A DNA stretch of 64,000 nt from Trichostrongylus colubriformis (taxonomy: Eukaryota > Nematoda > Chromadorea > Rhabditida > Trichostrongylidae): positions 22,503,686 to 22,567,685 of the forward strand of contig OZ022261.1 of assembly GCA_963978905.1 (NCBI GenBank). Reading direction: 5' to 3'. Under the pieces are notes generated by a model, which saw nothing but the letters and a program-made list of their open reading frames with translations, was not told the DNA's origin and ran no database searches. The translations under genes were made by a program, and so were the position numbers. Shown here piece after piece: positions 11,801 through 26,800 of this stretch. Position 1 is the stretch's first letter. Each line of letters starts with the position of its first letter.

Positions 11801-14800
11801 GAACCCATATGTTTGTTTTCAGACGCCATTGTTTTTGTAAACTTATTCTGCCCTTGCCCCCCTCTCGGTGCCTTTAATGTAGAAAAGTGATTCCTATGGC
11901 CTTCTAGGCCAAGGTAATTTATGTCAGTAGTGAGATGCGTCCCCCCCTGCGCTCTCCACCCCCTTTTCTCTGCGCTTTTCACCACAGTTCGATATTAAGG
12001 CGTCTAAAACAACCAAACTCAACAACAAAAATTGAAAAGTTAAAAAACGACAACAAATAACAACGAATTAGAGAACATCAACTCAAAAACGCTCAATAAT
12101 TAACAAATAACTAAACTTAGGGCATCAAACTTCAAGGGACTTGTACGCAGTCGCACACGAAAAGTCAACCTGGACTCGCCGCGGGGGCCGTGCGATTTTT
12201 CGACATAGGACTACACACCCAGCGAACTGATCCTATCAGTGGAACACTCAGCACATTCATTTCAGGCAAGAATCTTTTCGATCCAGAGGTAACGGAAGCC
12301 CTGAATGCCTTAGTCCCACTCGATGCCCGGCTTGATGGACAAGCTAAATTGAATTATCAGGTACTTTGCAATAGCAGTTGTATTGGCAGGTTTTTTCGAT
12401 GAGATGTAAATTTGATGACATAATATTGTCATGTAAGAGATCCCGGGTGAAGCTTTTTCTAGCCTTCGTATAGCTGTACGTGAACCACGGAGTGAGACTT
12501 CAAGGTATCGCCCATTGTCTTCCTACTTTCTACCGAAGTGATGTCACTAAATTCAATAACATCTTTAGAATACATATTGGGTGACAACCTTAATCTTCCT
12601 TAATTTTTTTCTGCCGATTAAAAGCGTTCTCTCTGAAAAAATTCAGTCTTCATTACCTTTATGGCACTTTGAGGGGATAAATTAAGGAAACATTCGCAAA
12701 TCTCCATTTTTGAAGACATGTGGCAACTAGGCTATGTAATAGGGACTAACGATAAACTGGTAGTTGTTGCATATGGTTGGGTCAGGACTTCGCACTGCGG
12801 CCTAGCACACGCGACGCCACCAGCGCGAGCTGCCGCAGCCCACTGGGATTCCAGTCAGGACGCCATTGGTTCAGACGGTGGCGTCCTTTGAAGAAACAGC
12901 TGCTTCTCATATGCTTGCTCTGATTGAGCTGCCTCCAGTTTATTTTATGGCGCGAATGGCTGTTTTCGGGAGCTTCTTCTCGCGTTGCTCGTGTTTGTTC
13001 AGAAGAAATACACTGCTGTTCAGACCGAAAAAATGTGGACTACTAACTCCGGGAATTCGAATTCCAGTTTTATGATCCGCAATAAGTTTTACGCGTAAGA
13101 GATTTTAAGCAGTTCCCTTGTTTCTCCTTTCTGCTATCCTTGTGCTCCCATTTCTGGCTTCTCAGGACTTAGGTTCGAAGTTTGTGTAACCTTTTCAGTG
13201 TAAAATGTGCAATGTTTTTAACGATCATTTAGCTCACCTGCAAAGTAAACTCACGATGGAAAACCTCTTTTTTTCTATGGAAATTCACAGAAATTAATAA
13301 CTTAGAAAGGTGGAGGTAAATCAAATAAATGAGCAATAGCATTACAATACAATTTAAAAACGAAAGCCGATCACTTGCTTCATCTCTCTTTCCACAGATC
13401 AGTTTGTCCGTCAACCCTCAAAATTGTCAGTTGGGGTGGAGTTGACGAGAAGTTTAGCTTTGGATTGCTGTTGAAATATCATAACGACGTAACAGCAACG
13501 TAAAAATAGCAACAGGACTTATCCAGACGTTAATTCAGGTGAAGAAGTTTGAAGGGAGACGCAAATACATGTACGGAAAGCAACACACTCGCTACGCCGT
13601 TCGTCGCATGCAGCCGCTCGAAATCTTGACATAACCGATAAGCATTGTTGGTAGTAGGAGGATATTCCGTAGACCGGAGGTGTTTCATGCTAATGAGCGC
13701 CACACTTGACACCTTACTACTTGACTAGCAAGTAAGGGGCCATCGTGAGAGTAGTAAGCAAAAGGATAAAGCCGTGCAGTACCTGAAACTCATAAAAACA
13801 TCGCAAATAATTCGCTCAACAACACATAGCAATAGGCACAAGCTGACCAAGAAAAAAGTGCAGTGAAATGCAATACAGACTGATGACCAGTGCGTTAGGT
13901 AGACCGTGACCCGAAGGTGCAATTGCGATAGGATTCCGCGGAAAGGAACGACACATGGAGCTTGCATTTGACCAACATTTTGAATAAGGATACAGCGAGA
14001 TCGAATAAAAAATAATGTCGGAGGCCATCGCGAGCCTATTTAAAATTTATTTGGCTAAGGCTTCTGCTGCTTATTGACGATAGAGCATGGAAAAAGTCAC
14101 TTGATTAAAAACAGCATTAGCGGTGATGCAGTTGCTGAGAAACCCCTAAGAGAAGTCAGTCACATGCAAAATATGGGCCTAAAAAGCCTATTTATGGCGA
14201 AATCCCCGTCAAAAAGCGAGTTTCCGAACTGTAGAAATGGCATGACGATCAACAGCTGGCGCCTTTAGACGACGGACTTCGCCCTGGATTCGACAGAGGT
14301 GATTCCTTGGCTACGGTGAGAGTGACCAAGGAGATGCTTCAGGGGTTGAAGGTAGCGGCGCGCTTCCCCAGTTTTAGCTTGGAACTCCTCAAAGAATCAG
14401 ATGCCCTCGAAATTCAAAGCATCCTTTCGTGTTTGCAACCCATGGCAGTCCACGATGGACCCCGGCCAGTCTTTGGAGCTTAGAAATTTGGTCTCCTTGA
14501 CGTTTACTCATAGGTCGTTCTCTGCCAGCCTTGCTTGCCATCTTTGCACCTTCGTCTAAAGTTCTTTTTTGGTAACCGCTATAAGGGCAATGTCGTTAGC
14601 GTGGAGAACCCTCAATGGTTCCTATATTAGTTTTACCATGCCAAGAGGAGCAGGAAGAGGAACGGGCTCAGAGCTGAGACTTGGTGTCTACCGAGATCCC
14701 TACTTCCGTTGTCGGTCCCTGCGGGGTGCGTATGACAGCCTTAGCCCCATCGTACATGTCCTGTCTGAGGGCGATCAGGTGCTCTAGTATCTGTCGTTCT

Positions 14801-17800
14801 CGAAGCGAGTTCCAGATTACTGGCCGTGGCAGACGGTCGAAGGCCTTTTCAAGGTCTAGGAAGAGGCCTCGTAGCAGGGCTGACGCTTTTCACGTATTTT
14901 TCAATCACTTGTCTGAGGATGAATATGGCATCTGTGGTGGACCGCTCAGGCATAAACCCGAATGCTCCTGAGAGATGGTGACTAGCTCTTTTAGCCTCAA
15001 GTCGAACAGCCGTTCGTGCAGCTTCATGGCATGAGCTGTCAACTTTATTACACGATAGTTGGAGCACTCTATTGCGTCACTTCTGCTTGAATATGGGAAC
15101 GAGTAGTGGTCCTCCACTTCTGCTTGAATATGGGAACGAGTAGTGGTCCTCCACGGTCCTCTGGCCTTCACCATGTTCAGTTAGCGCGTGAGCCACTACA
15201 CTTCGTACTCTTCTAGTGCCTTCCATGCCTATATTGCTACTTGATCTAGACCAGCGGCCTTTCTATTCTTCATTTTTCCCAGCACCTGGCGGACTTCTCT
15301 CGCTGTCCAAGGGAGGATGGGACAAGCCGTAGCTTCATTCTGTTGACTTTCCTTACAATGGATCTTTTCTTTCAGAAGCCTATCAAAGTACTCCCACCAT
15401 CTCCTCTTGACCTCGGCTGCTTTCCTCAGAATGGTACCCTCGTTGCTCTTTCTACCTCGAGCACTCCGATGTCTTGGGTGACTCGATGTCTTGCTTTAGC
15501 CAGCCAAAATGAACTCCTCTGCCTCCCTCCCATCCAACCTTTCGTATAAGGCATCCATTTCTGTATTCTTTGCTTTAGTCACAGCTGCCTTGGCAAGCCT
15601 ATTGAAGTGCTTGTAGGTGTCAAGATATTCTTACCTCTCGCTTTCTGCCATCGCTTGTATGCTTCCTTCTTCTGTTTCACTACTCTCTGAACCTCTTCAT
15701 TCCAAAACCACGCTGCATTGTCTCATTTGAAGCCAACTCGGGCACCCCCAGCGTTCCCCTCTCGCATTCTAGCATTATCTCAGCTGCTCTCTTCCAAGTC
15801 TCCTGAGTCGGTCCGCTAGGGTCCGGCAGACCGATATCCAGTATCCTTCTTCTGAGATCATCCCTTTGCTGTTTGTACAGTTTCTACTATCTGATTCTCC
15901 GTTCGGTCTTGAGCCTTGCTTTCTTAGAGAGCTCCATGGCAATGTCTACTAGAAGGGGCCTGTGCTGGGTGGTGAGTTCCTCTCCTGGTAGTACCTTTAT
16001 ACCCTTCACAGTTCTGAGGGCTGATCATCTTATGAGTATATGATCGACCTCCGTTTGTCTCCCTCACTGCTATACTACCTTTTAACTTTCTCTTTTCGCG
16101 ATGTACATGCTGCAGACTGCTAAATCATGGGCCGTGGTCAGGTCCAGTATCCTTTCTCCCTCAGTGTTTCTTACTCCCAGCTCTTTGTCTTCGTCCACCC
16201 TTTCTAAACCCCTTCCATCTCTGCCGACGTGGCCGTTCAGGTCACCTGCTACGGTGAGGTAATCACCTTCCGGAACTGACCTGATGGCCTCGTTGAGAAG
16301 AGATAGAACCCATCCTATTCACCCAAAGCAACGCCACCGCCACGAAGCTTGATGTGGTGGAGAAGGTGATTTTTGACGAATATTGCGATTTAGCTAAAAA
16401 CATGCACGCGGAAGAAGTTCAACCAGTAGAACTCGAATACGACACTCAATAGACGCCTAAAAGATGTGTCGCTGAAAACTTATCAACAGTGGTAGTTTGA
16501 CCTCCTGACAAAGAGTACAAATATCACATTTTCTCGGCGCGAATTTGACTTGCGCTCGCGCCACGCCGCAGCTATTAGAAGATTCATTCCATTGGGCGCC
16601 AGGGCCTGGACCGAAGGCGCCAAGCAATTTTGCGCCCACTGAGTGCCATATTCTCGTTCTACAGGTCGGATTATCAAAGGAAACGAGTTCTTGCTAAATA
16701 AGAATGTTCTCAGTATAATCTCTTTTACCTCATCAAGATTCGTGGTGATGGGGTTTCTCTGGGTAAATAGTGTCTAGTTTTCGAACACAATGAATATCGT
16801 AGTTTGAGCGGTTATATACATTACAATCAACACTTTTCGCGACACTAGCAGCGACACTAGATTCTAGACGCTCCGACACCAGTAACAACAACATATCTCG
16901 AACGCTCATGTTCTTTAAGAGAATAGCAAACTGACGGGGAACGGTTATAGGCAAGTGAGATTTTTGAGCAACGCATTACGAGCAGAAAGAGATAAACTAT
17001 TGTGTGTCCAAGTCGAGAGCACCGTATCCCAGCCGAGTTAGATGCTGACCGACTAAGGTGCTCCCACAACCCAGTAGCGGGGCTAGTTCACGTGTACTTG
17101 CCGTGGAGATCTCCCGCACAGTTCTCCTGAGAAGCTGATCGTCGAGCTCAGATGGTCAAGCCACTGCGTTGCTAACATTTCAGGGCTATATCTCCAGAAT
17201 GGAAGCGGGTGAACCAACGGTGAATAGTTGTGCTCGAAGTAGTGCTTACTCCGAATGCGGCGTTCATGTTTTGGACCGCTTCCCTTATGGAACTCCCCCG
17301 GTAGAATTCGTAGAGGACAAATGCTCGGAGTGACTTTCGTCCATTTCGAACTCGATTCCTTTTGTGAATAGGTACGAATCCTTATAGACCTACGGCATGG
17401 AACGTTCTGGATGTTCTTCAAAGTCAATCGATAAATGCCCCAGCTATCCATCGTGGGAAGGCCCGAAAACCCTTGTCCCTCAAGGTTCCGGAACTTTCGG
17501 GACAGCCTAACATATTTGAGTGGAGCAAGTTCATCCTTCTATTTGTTGTTTCAACGGGTGATTTCGGGATCACGCTTTTCAGTATTTCTAACTCACGATC
17601 CTCTATGAATACGCTGTCCAGTAGGTGAAGCAGGCTCGTCTTCAGATGAAGCGGCATCGATTGATCAGTATTTAATAGGTTAATTGAGTCTTCGAACCCA
17701 TGATATCCTCGACGTGCAGTGGCAAAAGGTCATCAGTGATATGAGAGCGACCCACGAGGAGTTAATTACTGGTATAAGTGTTCGGACCTTAGAAGATGAC

Positions 17801-20800
17801 ACGAAGCCTCACTTTGGATGGGGCTGTCACGATTATCGATGATCACGGTAGGGTGATCGATCGATTGTTAAAAGAATTAATCAGAAAAGACTAATAGACC
17901 TAAATTAGTGGCTAAGGGTTAGCCAGTGAAAAATCTTGCCCTAACAGGGGCAACCGTACGCGAGTTAGGTGAGCAGGAGAACTAGCAAAATTAGTCGTAT
18001 TTGCTGGAGGATGGGTAGATCGCCGCCGCTCGCTGTGGCCGACACACAAGAAATGAGTGGCACAATAGAAATGCAATGAACGACACAGGGCTTGTTGCTC
18101 AATGCTGTTGACCTTTTTCTCAACAGTTTCTCTTCCTCCTTATTCACTAGTGACCGTACAACTCATTACTAACTTTTCCTTCAGGGTAACCTGACAGGGG
18201 CACTTCAAGGCCGCAAAAATAGTGTTTCGAGTGTGGTTTTTAAGCTCATTTAAGTCAACTCACGGTTCTTACGTTTGGAATTATTTAGCGATCCAGGTTT
18301 GGTCGACAGTTACGGTGCACCACGAAACGTTCTTTTCTACTATTCTTCTTGTCCAAATAAACAACTAGTAAATAGGGTGAGCACAATTCGTGTAACGAGT
18401 ACTTTTCTTCTTTTTGGCTCTTCTCAGCTGCGTGGAAACATATAGTAGAACACCCAGTTCGCTATCTTCAAATTGGTTTTCAAGCTAACACAGCAGTGCC
18501 TGCACTCCACTGATGTGCAGCTTTTCAGCTGGCCGGAGCATCGAAGTGATCCTTCTCTAATGACACAAACAAAACCCAATAGTTAGGGCACAGTGGGGTC
18601 TCATTCCCGTGTGCTACCCAAAAATCTAGATCAGTGGCAACGCTCTTATATTCAGGGCAGACGACAGTAGGGTTCTATGTCGAAAGTGCAAATTTGAGTG
18701 TACCGTATCTTACCGGAGTCTTTCAACCCACTTATAAAAAGGACCCTTCAGTTTTTAGCGCGCTTCCGAAGCGTCAATTGTCAGTAGTGGCGCAGTCTTC
18801 GAACAACTCCAAATATAATGTTCCCTACATCTACTGGACAACAATAGCTCTGAAGGAAGACTTTTACTGTATAAATCTTTCCAGCTGCCCTATATCTTTA
18901 GTAATCACTTGTTATTCCTTTGACCCATTTTCTTCAGAAAAGTTCCATAAAATTCTCACTGATGCGTTACAAAACTAGCGCTAAGTCGCTCTTCTATCGG
19001 AGCACTGTGAGATGACACTTGTTCTCAGATGTAGCAGTCTTATTGGAAGCAGTAATTGGAAAGCACTAGTATTCGACATCATAAACAAAGGTGATAATTT
19101 TGAACTTCCAGAATATGGCATCCCGCAACAGCCTCAAGGACAACGCTGTGTCGCCCCTTTTTACTTCAGTCGGGATTGACGCAATCAGTGGAGCTACGAA
19201 TAAAGCCTTCAAAAAACTAATTGTAATCTTGACATATCTTTTTTTGAGCTTCGTGCTTACCGCGTGCTTTCGGAACAGGGATTTTGAAGTATTTCATCTC
19301 ACCTGCAGGAATAGAAAATATTTGTTGCACTCGTGTAATGAACTATTACTTCAGGATCTTGCGCTATGAGCGCTCTAGCTTAGAAGTGAATTCTAAGCAA
19401 GTTACCTCTTGAAGAACAGTGATTTTCGATTCTCACAGAATCACTTATCACTGTAAAATCCAACTTCTCTCTTCGTATAACCTCGGCATCGATTGTATTA
19501 GAACTTCTTCTGTTGTGCCAACGAGGTTGTTAGGTGGAATATTTATTAATGGCCTAAATAATATTAAGGCCATTAATAAATATTCCACCTAACAACCTCG
19601 TTGGCACAACAGAAGAAGTTCTAATACACTTATCACCGTGTTTTTAACTAGGGTTTCTTCAACCAACATTCGTTATATACTCCCGATCCCACCAGTATTT
19701 CATTCCCCATTACTTTGAGGGTGATTAAATTGTTCAAAGTCCTTGGGATGATATAAGGACAGCTCGACAGCTGAAAAATACATATTAGTCATAGAAAATT
19801 GTCGTATTTGAGTGGTTCAATTGAGTTTTTCAGTCATTCTACAACCAACCCGATGCAGCGCAAGCGGAATTGCTTACGCCGGAGTGGCAATCCGCGATTG
19901 ACTCTTTTCTCGACAGTGTCATGAACACACTGGTCATGAAAAAAGCCCAGCAATTCCTTATAAAACGAGGCAAGGAAATCTAGGCAGCCTTAACAGCTCT
20001 CCCGCTTCAAACTTTTTGTTCAGGTGTTGTGACCGATAATGAAACGTTCAAAACGTTGCTACATTCCCTTTGGTTCTCTCAGTATGCACGAGAGACTGAA
20101 GTCGGTAGCTCAGGTATGTTCAACGATATCAAAACACCAACATAAGTCGCTCTCCATGATTCTGACCTTATTGAATGCGCTACCCACATGTGAAATGTAA
20201 TTGGCGATCATTATCATTATTACTACTGTTATGATATCACTACTATTACACGAGCGAACTCGTGTGGTAGAGGTAATAATAACAACCGCTAATCACATCT
20301 TACATAAATGATCAGACTAAGGACACTAGCGAACAAACCAACATGTCCAGGTATAAAAATTCAAAACAGCGAACATGTAGCGATGTATAATAGTTCGGTA
20401 CACAATTGTCCCGAACTCAAAGCCAAAGCCTCATGGACTGAAGTGCTTGTTCAAAAGTTTTTTGAATGTGTCTCTGCTTAGAGTTTTGCAGTCCTCCAAA
20501 TGAAGGAATGACTCTTGGAGATCGGAATGGTGTCTACAATTGTTTTACCTGTGTGAAACTTTACCAGCTAACTGGCGCATACTACTGCACGCATAACAAA
20601 ATCAATGTCAGTAGGTCAATCGGAATTGTTTCTTGTGAGATTATCCGTTAACCTTTTCCAGTAAAACTAAACGTCACTGCTTACCATTTTAAGCACGTAA
20701 TTCTATTAAACTTCCACATTCTAAGCACTACCCACCAGCAGAAGTGTTCCGTTACCATGCACTCCATACCAACAAATATACAATCTACACGAAAAGCGAT

Positions 20801-23800
20801 AATTTCGATCGCTTCCGGCTATGTACACGAAACTGATTTAGATTGTATCTATTGACACCCATAATCTTCCGAATCTGCTCTGTGTAGATGTGTTTGCCAA
20901 TTGATATGATGCAATTAGTGGTATCCTTGCTCTTATGATATATGGATTATTTTGCCAGTCCACACTACTACTCATCGCTGTGCGCATTTTCGATTTTGAC
21001 TCCATTCGCATCGTCTCGAGCCCCACTCTTTATGAGCAGCAGTCGCCTCCCATTTTTATTTATCTTTTTCCCGCGCCTAGAACTTTTCAAAACTTCCTTC
21101 AGAATTTTCGGTTTGAGCATCGCCCATCACAGCAAAAGCTCCGCTCACCGTGGAATTTTGTCTTCCGTTCATAGCCCTAACCATTCATGACCACAACCAC
21201 TTTTCCCCCTTCTTCAGACCACTTCCGAATTGCAATTTCGCAGAGAGCATTATCCGATAATTACCCCACACATTGTGACAGGGTCTCTGCTCACTTTGAG
21301 CATGTTCTCCATAACTTGGACGTGTGCTATCTTTAGCGATTTCCTCTCAGTCTGTAACTGCGTTGAACCGGGTAAGCCGAAGCGAGGTTTTTGGTCTGAG
21401 GACCGAACATAGTATTCCACCTTGGGTGGGGCTCAACTTGGTTCATGTCTCTCCTTACTTCTTGTCCCTGCTCATCCCAAACTTGACCCCATCTCCATAG
21501 GTTGTTTCTAATGTTATACCTAATGTCAAGACAGACGGAGGGACTTATAGAGGGACACAGGGACGTACGTACACACGTACAGATAGACGATATCGCTGGA
21601 TTTAGCCATGCCTAAGTTAGGGCGACGATATCAATACTTTTTTCGAGAAGCATAGGGAGAGCGTTTCTGTTTCTAACGAGAGATTTCGTGCTTGCCACAG
21701 CAAGTAGCAAGAATGCTTTGCTAGTTGGAACACACGGAGCTGGAACACACGGGTGTGTGTTGGAACACATGGAATTTGACCTGGGTCTGAGGTCTGCTCG
21801 CCGCGCGCGGTTACGCTTCGCCCACTGTCCGAGTTGGCGCAATACCGGCTGCTCTGACAAATTGCCAAGTTGTGGCTCCCTCCACTTGATCGATCAATAC
21901 GCCACTGTTTTGCATTCGGTATCCTGCCCTGGTATTCTGGTATCATGCTAAACTGAGGGTTTTTTTTGTTCTTACCCGTGTAATTGCAATAAGTCGCGCG
22001 CGAATGCGTGTGGCCACCGCGTGGCCCAGTGACCTCAACCCGTGTGTCCCAACCGTCACCCAAATTTCCATGGAGGCCATTCATGTTTCCCAAATCGACA
22101 ACATTCATCAGCTAGAAGCAGTAAATTCAATTGATTCCGAACCAGGTGCAACAGCATTTTCATTGACAAAAAAGCTTTTATTTCCTTCTGGGTACCTGCA
22201 ATAGCAGGAATGCCAGAGTTTTTGGCCTTTGAGAGATCACGCTCCATCTTGAATAACGAACATATATGCCCTTCTGTGAATATGAAAGGAAAAGGGCTCA
22301 ACTCGAAGCGATGGAAAGACTGACGCTAAAGAGACCACACCCAAAAACCTAGGTTGGTAAATATCGAATAATGCAAGGGATGATGTCGAAGAGACTACCT
22401 CTGGAATCCTAGTATTGGTAAGTATAGAATGACCCGTTCGATAGGCAGCGCTTGGACGACAGTCCACAGGAAGATTATCAAGAATCTGTCTGAACTGGAT
22501 GAGTACCACAGCAGTCTGTCGCAAGAAACTGGCGCATGACTTTGCACTACTTGGAGCAATCAATCACCCACGTTCTAATTCAGTATAGAACAACTTTTGA
22601 GATATTGCTGAGCTGAACAGAAGATTCGTGCATATGTACAATGCTTGTTTCAAAGTAGAACTTTTAAGAATTCAATTCACTCACTTGCTTCATCAAGTCA
22701 CTATTTTCTACCTGATGGACCTGTAGAAAGCAACGTGGCACTGTGGGAGGTGTATGATCTCTATGTGACCTCTCGGGGTTGATAACAAACGATATATGTG
22801 GGCAATTACGTCAGCAAGACATCAACTACAGAACAAAAAGTTAATACATGTATCTTAACATGAGCAACAAGATCAACATCTCAGTACAAGGCAAGAGAGA
22901 TCACATACCTCAGGCGTGATGATGATGATGAGGTATCACGCCTGCTAGGCAACAGAGGAACAAGTCTGAGTCGAGAGGCGAACCGCTATAAGGTAGAACA
23001 CGGTGGAGTGTCGCAATCTCGGTCGTTGCTGCCAGACGTCCCATCGATTGTCTGCGCTCCGCCCTGAAGGGGGTTGAATCATGGAAGTCCGAAACTCAGC
23101 TGGGCGCGCTTACAGGGCACGCCCACACTGCTTCATTCCTTGTTCTTTGCCATGAGGTCCAATCTGGTCCTACAAGTGAGTAGGAATCACATAACAGTTT
23201 TGAAATGCAGCGACAGCGAAGTGTTCATGATTCGTGGCCATGAGATCGCTGGCTTGATCAAAATCAGTGTGAGCCGTCAGACAGGTACTTTCTGGGCTTT
23301 CTCCTGTGACCCTGTATGAGTGAGAACTAGGATTGTATCGAGTGAAATAAACAGTACGAATGTCAGTGGAAAGTGGAATTTAGGATGCTAGTTTTGAACT
23401 TATTCACCTGTATCGGTGGCTTGATCATTCTAAAGTCCATAGCCACAAGGGAGAGCAGTCGCAAACTTGGCGCGGAGCAAAGATGACGGTTAAGTCGATT
23501 ATGGTATTGCCGAAAATATCACAGCACCTTTATCAAATACAGCAGGATAAAAATGAATAAGAAGTGAGAATCCAGAATAGCAGAGTCACTCGAAAGTCAT
23601 ACTTAGGGTCTAAGTACAGTCAGAATAATTAGGCAGAGTACCCAAGGTGACGATCGCCCCCCACAGAGAGAGCAGAGATCCGACTGCCCTCACACGACGA
23701 CGGATTGCAGGCAATCACCTATGCAGGTTACCTCAAACGCTAGTCACTACATATCAGGTTGTAAGGAAAGTTTTGGCCGGTTTTTGAAATTTCAACTTCG

Positions 23801-26800
23801 AGAGATCATAACTCGGCTCAGAAAGCATCTTTTCTCACGAAATGAGCACCATTAGATTCGCTACACTCTTGGCAACACTATGCATACCTAAATATCTCAA
23901 TTTGATAAAGGGCTGATATTTTATATTGCGCGAAATGAAAAAAAAGTCGACTCCAAATCGCCACTCTTTCTAAACACACTGCTACTGAAGGAGCTGGCCA
24001 GATGTTTTGGGAAGTGGGGCATAGTTAGCGCTAGATCTGATGAACATGACAGACGAGTAAGGGCCTTACCCTGCAACTGCTTCAATTAGTGGAAGAGAAT
24101 TTGTGAAAAACGCGCTTGCGAATGACTGCCGTGGGGGGTCCCGCGGCACCCTTTTTTTGGATTTTTCCAAATCAAGTCCACCTGAGGTAGTCAACTAAGG
24201 TTGCTTGTTGAGGGCCAATACTTGTGAATATCCCCTGCAAATATGGACGCTCTTCGCCTTCTGCCGTTTTAGTTAAAGCGATTTGGTCAATTGAGAATCC
24301 AAGCAGCTCGTTCTCATTTCTGCACTTCTGAAACCAGAGACAATGTGTTCCATCCAGTGATTCATCCCCTCCTCTTGCAGTATTCACATTTTTGGTCACC
24401 TTCGCTTGGACTCGGCTAAACAAGAACTCTTGAAGTGAAGTCATCTTAAAGGTGCCATTTTCGCAGCACTTTAAAATTTCCCTAATAATTCGAAAACCTT
24501 ATTGCATTCCAAATAAAACATTTATTCTGAAAGAGCAACTTTTTGTCTATCTAACGAGCACAATATCTCAGCTAATTCATGTTGACGCGCTCTGATATTT
24601 AAATTTATCTTGTGAACGCGAAAGAGCGGCCAGAACTTTCCTTACAACCCAATACATGATGTAAACCCAAGTGATAATGAAAAGTCAAAAAGGAAAGGAA
24701 AATATGGCCTAGCCAATCGAATGAATCAGGTGGAAATAAGAAACAAGCTAGGCTGTGTGTAATAGAATGCTTGTGTGTGGATGCTGGATACATTCTCGAC
24801 TGCTACCTTACTCTTTCTTGCGTTTCTAGTGAAGGTTTGCTATAACCGGAAGTGGGGCTCCAAATGTCCCTTCAGTCTCACTGTATCGTCGACGGATTTA
24901 TCACCTAGTATTTTAGTCTTCAAATCTCCGCCCTCCCCACACAATTCAAATAATTTTAGGATTTGAATCAGTTTTTGCCGGAGAGATACTAAGCCGTGGT
25001 GCCTCTTTCGACGTGATTCGCTTCAGTAACTGGCTACGATTTTACGAGCTGGAGAATCTGGGCCAGATCAACTATCACGGATGGTTTACCAAGCAAAGAG
25101 TGGGTTACATTCAATGCCAGGTTTTGAAGTCTGGAAATTAAATGAGAAACGCAGTCGATCTATCGCGTGAACTGATTTAATGCTCTACCTGAGCCTACAG
25201 GAGTGTATTCGAATTACAGATCCTTGAACTAAAATTTTGCTGACAATATTGTGTGGATCCATCTGATTTTTTTCTGATCAGAAGGGGCGATGTTCTTCTT
25301 CTACCGATGGTTCTGGTTAGCGAAGTGAAGCTGTCTTTATGACATAACCGCTCTTTTGTTACAACAACAGAAAAATTGTTACCGCTTCAAAAGTCCAAAG
25401 CAATCCGCAGCGGCTACTGTATAGTGCGATATCACACGCATAAGATGTTAAAATAATGGCAAACGGGCTCCTGGGATAATTTGGGAATAGGTGATGACAA
25501 TCTATCAGCTATCTTCAATTGTGGCGTAAAGATCAACAGAAGCCTGAGCACGAGGACGTGTTGGTACATGTACTGAAGCTTTGGCCTCAGTGGTAGTTCA
25601 AAAGCAATACGTGGTGACTATGGCGAGACTCCTGTAAATAATGTGTCAAATCGTTGACAGGTAGTCTCAACCGGGGTCGAGCGTGGCGTCGTCTAAAAAT
25701 ACGACCCCTCCCCTCAAAAAGGGGCTCCATTTCCCCTTCTTCAGGTTCCGCTACTTCTGCGGTTTCTACCCAGGCAGAGCGATTCACCAAGGAAATTGGG
25801 AGCCTATCACCTGTCACTTGTCTCACCTGTCGTCCCTTTGCTCATCGAGAGTCTCATGCGGGCGCAAGCAACTTCTCCACTCATCCCTGTCGCGAGCCAA
25901 AGCAGTCCAGTGAACGTTTCTGGCTTCATGGACACGTAGCGTCTTGTTCTGTTCGCAAAGAGCTTTCGTAAGAAGTCTGACCATCGGACCGACGGTCGTC
26001 CAGGTGTGCGTTTGACGTCCCGAGGGATCCAGTCGGTAACCGTTCTTGTTCGACGGTCATCGCGATATCGAATGACGTGTCCGGCCCATCTAATCTTCGA
26101 TTCCTTGGCAAATACGACGGCATCCCTGATCTTTAATCGACGACGGAGCTCGGATTTCCCTCTGCACTTGCGTGGATCGGAATACTCCGAGTATCGTACT
26201 TTCAATGGCGCATTGGATGATGCTGACCGCGTCCTCCTCTAGCTAACGTAGAGTTCAACTCTCTGAGGTATGTTAGGGCAGGAAGCACAGCGGAATCGAA
26301 GAGATGAGCGCGGAGCCGGCTGTTCTCCGTCTTCTTCACTACTCCCTCCATGGTATTGAAGGCTTCCCAACCCGCTATTTCCCTCCTGCTCAGCTCTGGT
26401 GCTAAGTCGTTCATCATATTGACTTCCCGAACTAGGTACACATAGCTGAGGCATTCATTGATGTTAGTTCCGCTGAGCGTAAATGGGGCATCAGGTACCA
26501 ATCCGTTTCTCATGAACATCGTCTTCGTCAGCTTCAGCTGCAGACCGATCGTTCCACACTCGCAGTCGAAATCGGCTAGCATCCGTTGCGCTTGCTGGAC
26601 TGTCGGTGTTATTAGCACAATGTCGTCAGCAAAGCGGAGGTGGTGTAGATGCTGGCCATCGACCTTTACTCCCATTCCCTCCCATTTCAATTGACGCATG
26701 ACGTTCTCAAGAGCGGCGCTGAATAGTTTAAGCGAGATAGTTCCGCCTTGTCAAACCCCTCTCTTCACGTCGATGATGACTTCCTTGTAGAATGGCGAGA

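Noticed and set aside
21617..22108. 163-codon minus-strand frame
   Set aside because: No family resemblance, overlaps other frames on both strands, low-complexity repeat words and no splice context. It lies in intron 5 of the EndoU gene.
22911..22946. CRISPR-like or regulatory repeat
   Set aside because: A single hairpin with a GAT-repeat loop and no array. The organism is eukaryotic.
24172..24444. 90-codon minus-strand frame in intron 5
   Set aside because: Composition is protein-like, but there is no recognised family, no neighbouring exons and no splice signals. Kept only as a note.
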